NCBI RefSeq assembly: GCF_003122385.1 | Contig: NZ_CP029255.1 | Location: 4,898,001-4,962,000 of the forward strand | Length of the DNA stretch: 64,000 nt | From: Flavobacterium crocinum | GTDB lineage: Bacteria > Bacteroidota > Bacteroidia > Flavobacteriales > Flavobacteriaceae | Direction: 5' to 3' | Part shown: positions 62,077 to 64,000 of the stretch, in pieces | How positions within the stretch are numbered: position 1 is the first letter of the stretch | Layout of the letters: every line of letters starts with the position of its first letter | Position numbers and translations under genes: made by a program | The notes under the pieces: generated by a model | Seen by the model: the letters and a program-made list of their open reading frames with translations, nothing else | What the model was told of the DNA's origin: nothing | The model's database searches: none

Positions 62077-64000
62077 ATGAAAAAATTTGTACAAGGTTTA
62101 GTTGCTTTCTCGCTAAAAAACTCCCTCATTGTTTTTTTCCTGACAGCTATATTGCTAGTTGCCGGTATAGTGAGTTATATTCATACACCAATTGAAGCCT
62201 TTCCCGATGTAACCAATACAAGGGCAAGAATTATTACACAATGGCCGGGAAGAAGTGCCGAAGAAGTAGAAAAATTCATTACGCTTCCCATTTCCAAACA
62301 AATGAACACCATTCCGAAAAAAGCCGAAGTACGTTCTATTTCACTTTTTGGATTATCGGTTGTAACGGTATTATTTAATGATGGCGTAGAGGATTTTTAC
62401 GCACAGCAATATGCCTCCAACCGTCTTAACGGGCTCGATCTTCCGGAAGGTGCCGATGTAGAAATCGATCCGCCGTCCGGGGCAACGGGCGAGATATTTA
62501 GATATGTAATCAAAAGTGATCTGCCAATCAAGGAAATCAAAGCCATTCAGGATTGGGTTATTGAAAGAGAATTAATTGCTGTTCCCGGAGTTGCCGATGT
62601 GGTAAGTTTTGGAGGTGAAGAAAAAATGTTCGAAATCAAAATTAATCCAACACAGTTAGAAAATTATAATCTTTCGGCTTTAGATGTTTACGAAGCCGTT
62701 TCAAAAAGTAATATCAATGTTGGCGGAGATGTCATTCAGCGTGGCGATCAGGCTTATGTTGTTCGTGGTGTGGGATTAATTAATAAAGTCGAGGATATTG
62801 GCAATATTTTAATCGAAACCAAAGGCGGAGCTCCCGTTTTAGTAAAACACGTAGCCGAAGTTTCGGTTTCCGCAAAACCAAGATTAGGACAAGTTGGCTT
62901 AGATGGAAATGATGATGTGGTTGAAGGAATTGTAGTCATGCTTCGCGGAGAAAATCCGGGTGAAGTAATCAAAAAACTTAAAGAACGTTTAACCGAACTT
63001 AACGAAAGAGTTTTACCCGATAATGTAAAAATAGTTCCGTTTATCGATCGTACTGAATTGGTTAATACAACTGTAAAGACGGTTTCCAAAAACCTTGTGG
63101 AAGGTATTTTACTGGTATCGCTAATTGTGTTTATTTTTCTTTACAACTGGAGAACATCTTTGATTGTGGCATCTGTAATTCCGCTTTCGTTTTTATTTGC
63201 CATTGTTATGCTTCGAATTCAGGGACTGCCGGCGAATTTAATTTCGATGGGAGCTTTAGATTTTGGATTATTGCTCGAAGGAACGCTCGTTATTGTCGAA
63301 CAGGTCTTTGTCTCGCTCGAAAAGAAAGCGCATAAAGTAGGAATGGAACGCTTTAACAATATGAGTAAAATGGGATTGATCAAAAAAAGTGTCGGCAGTG
63401 TAGCGACCTATATTTTCTTTGCCTTAATCATTTTGATTGTCGCGTTAATGCCTATTTTCTCTTTCACGAAAGTGGAAGGAAAAATGTTTTCTCCCCTCGC
63501 CTTTACCTTAAGTTATGCGTTGTTAGGATCATTGCTTTTGTCTCTTACGTACGTTCCTGCAATGTGTAAAGTCATGCTGACCAAAAACATTGTCGAGAAA
63601 GAAAATATGATTTCGCGTTTTTTTAGAGAAAATCTTTTTAAACTGTTTCAATGGAGTACCAAACATCGTAAAACTACTTTTTATGCATTTTTGGCATTAT
63701 TAACGATTTGCTGTGCAAGGTTTGCTTTTTACGGATCAGAATTTATTCCTAAACTGAATGAAGGAGCTATATATGTAAGAGCGACATTGCCAAACAGCAT
63801 CAATCTTGATGAATCAGTGCGATTGACGAAGGAAATGAAAGCCAAAATCAGGAAGTTTGAAGAAGTAAAATTCGTGCTTTCGCAAACCGGAAGACCAAAC
63901 GACGGAACAGATCCAACCGGATTTTTCAATATCGAATTCCATATCGAATTAAAACATAAAGACGAATGGAAACACAATATCAGCAAAGAGGAATTAATTG
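62077..64000 (+). CDS. CzcA/CusA-like heavy-metal RND pump, cut by the window end
   Basis: The first 641 residues of a pump of about 1030; the frame is open to base 64000. TM1 (SLIVFFLTAILLVAGIVSY), the IEAFPDVTNTRARIITQWPGRSAEEVEKF signature of heavy-metal RND proteins and TM4 are present. The TM4 relay reads SMGALDFGLLLEGTLVIVEQ: the first Asp (395) and last Glu (408) match CzcA, but the second Asp is Glu401. It starts 33 bases after the adaptor stop. Likely substrates are divalent or monovalent metal ions. Confidence 0.9.
   Translation, partial: MKKFVQGLVAFSLKNSLIVFFLTAILLVAGIVSYIHTPIEAFPDVTNTRARIITQWPGRSAEEVEKFITLPISKQMNTIPKKAEVRSISLFGLSVVTVLFNDGVEDFYAQQYASNRLNGLDLPEGADVEIDPPSGATGEIFRYVIKSDLPIKEIKAIQDWVIERELIAVPGVADVVSFGGEEKMFEIKINPTQLENYNLSALDVYEAVSKSNINVGGDVIQRGDQAYVVRGVGLINKVEDIGNILIETKGGAPVLVKHVAEVSVSAKPRLGQVGLDGNDDVVEGIVVMLRGENPGEVIKKLKERLTELNERVLPDNVKIVPFIDRTELVNTTVKTVSKNLVEGILLVSLIVFIFLYNWRTSLIVASVIPLSFLFAIVMLRIQGLPANLISMGALDFGLLLEGTLVIVEQVFVSLEKKAHKVGMERFNNMSKMGLIKKSVGSVATYIFFALIILIVALMPIFSFTKVEGKMFSPLAFTLSYALLGSLLLSLTYVPAMCKVMLTKNIVEKENMISRFFRENLFKLFQWSTKHRKTTFYAFLALLTICCARFAFYGSEFIPKLNEGAIYVRATLPNSINLDESVRLTKEMKAKIRKFEEVKFVLSQTGRPNDGTDPTGFFNIEFHIELKHKDEWKHNISKEELI

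Overview
The window is AT-rich DNA from a Bacteroidota bacterium, most likely a Flavobacterium or close relative. The signs are signal peptides and lipoproteins of Bacteroidota type, -7 promoter motifs of the form TAnnTTTG, a TonB-dependent receptor with a carboxypeptidase-regulatory-like N-terminal domain, and many short palindromic intergenic repeats typical of that genus. No rRNA, tRNA or CRISPR array was recognised.

Region 1 (about 1-27900) is a pectin-utilisation locus. Minus-strand secreted enzymes (CE12 acetylesterase, two GH28, a PL10-CE8 fusion, GH43, two GH105 and an esterase) strip acetyl and methyl groups and cut homogalacturonan and rhamnogalacturonan. A divergent LacI-type regulator separates them from a full intracellular hexuronate set: uxaC, uxaB and uxaA for galacturonate, kduI and kduD for unsaturated uronates, then kdgK and a KDPG aldolase giving pyruvate and glyceraldehyde-3-phosphate. 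Two ExuT-like transporters feed it. Near-identical 14-bp palindromes sit directly after -7 elements at three promoters, with a weaker copy before the LacI gene, so a local regulon can be read from the sequence. No SusC/SusD pair is present. A GH28 pseudogene lies at the left edge.

Region 2 (27900-34240) is an iron or siderophore uptake cluster: TonB-dependent receptor, a DUF4374-like lipoprotein, a PepSY membrane protein with a Lys/Gly-rich insert, and a divergent AraC regulator.

Region 3 (34240-43900) is mixed. It has a six-copy 134-bp tandem array before a degenerate receiver-like gene, a secreted isochorismatase-like hydrolase, a YtcJ-like amidohydrolase, a 2H phosphoesterase, an AraC regulator, two short-chain dehydrogenases, a telomere-like heptamer array and two PepSY-like periplasmic proteins.

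Region 4 (43900-51860) has a LytS/LytTR two-component system divergent from a tripartite RND efflux operon; the pump carries an EF-hand-like loop. Region 5 (52100-57500) is accessory DNA: an unrecognised 509-residue protein followed by two tightly linked envelope proteins (effector/immunity-like layout), a candidate structured RNA, and a ParE-type toxin-antitoxin pair flanked by duplicated palindromic elements. Region 6 (57500-64000) is an OmpR-type two-component system followed by a CzcCBA-like heavy-metal efflux operon whose pump gene runs off the window.
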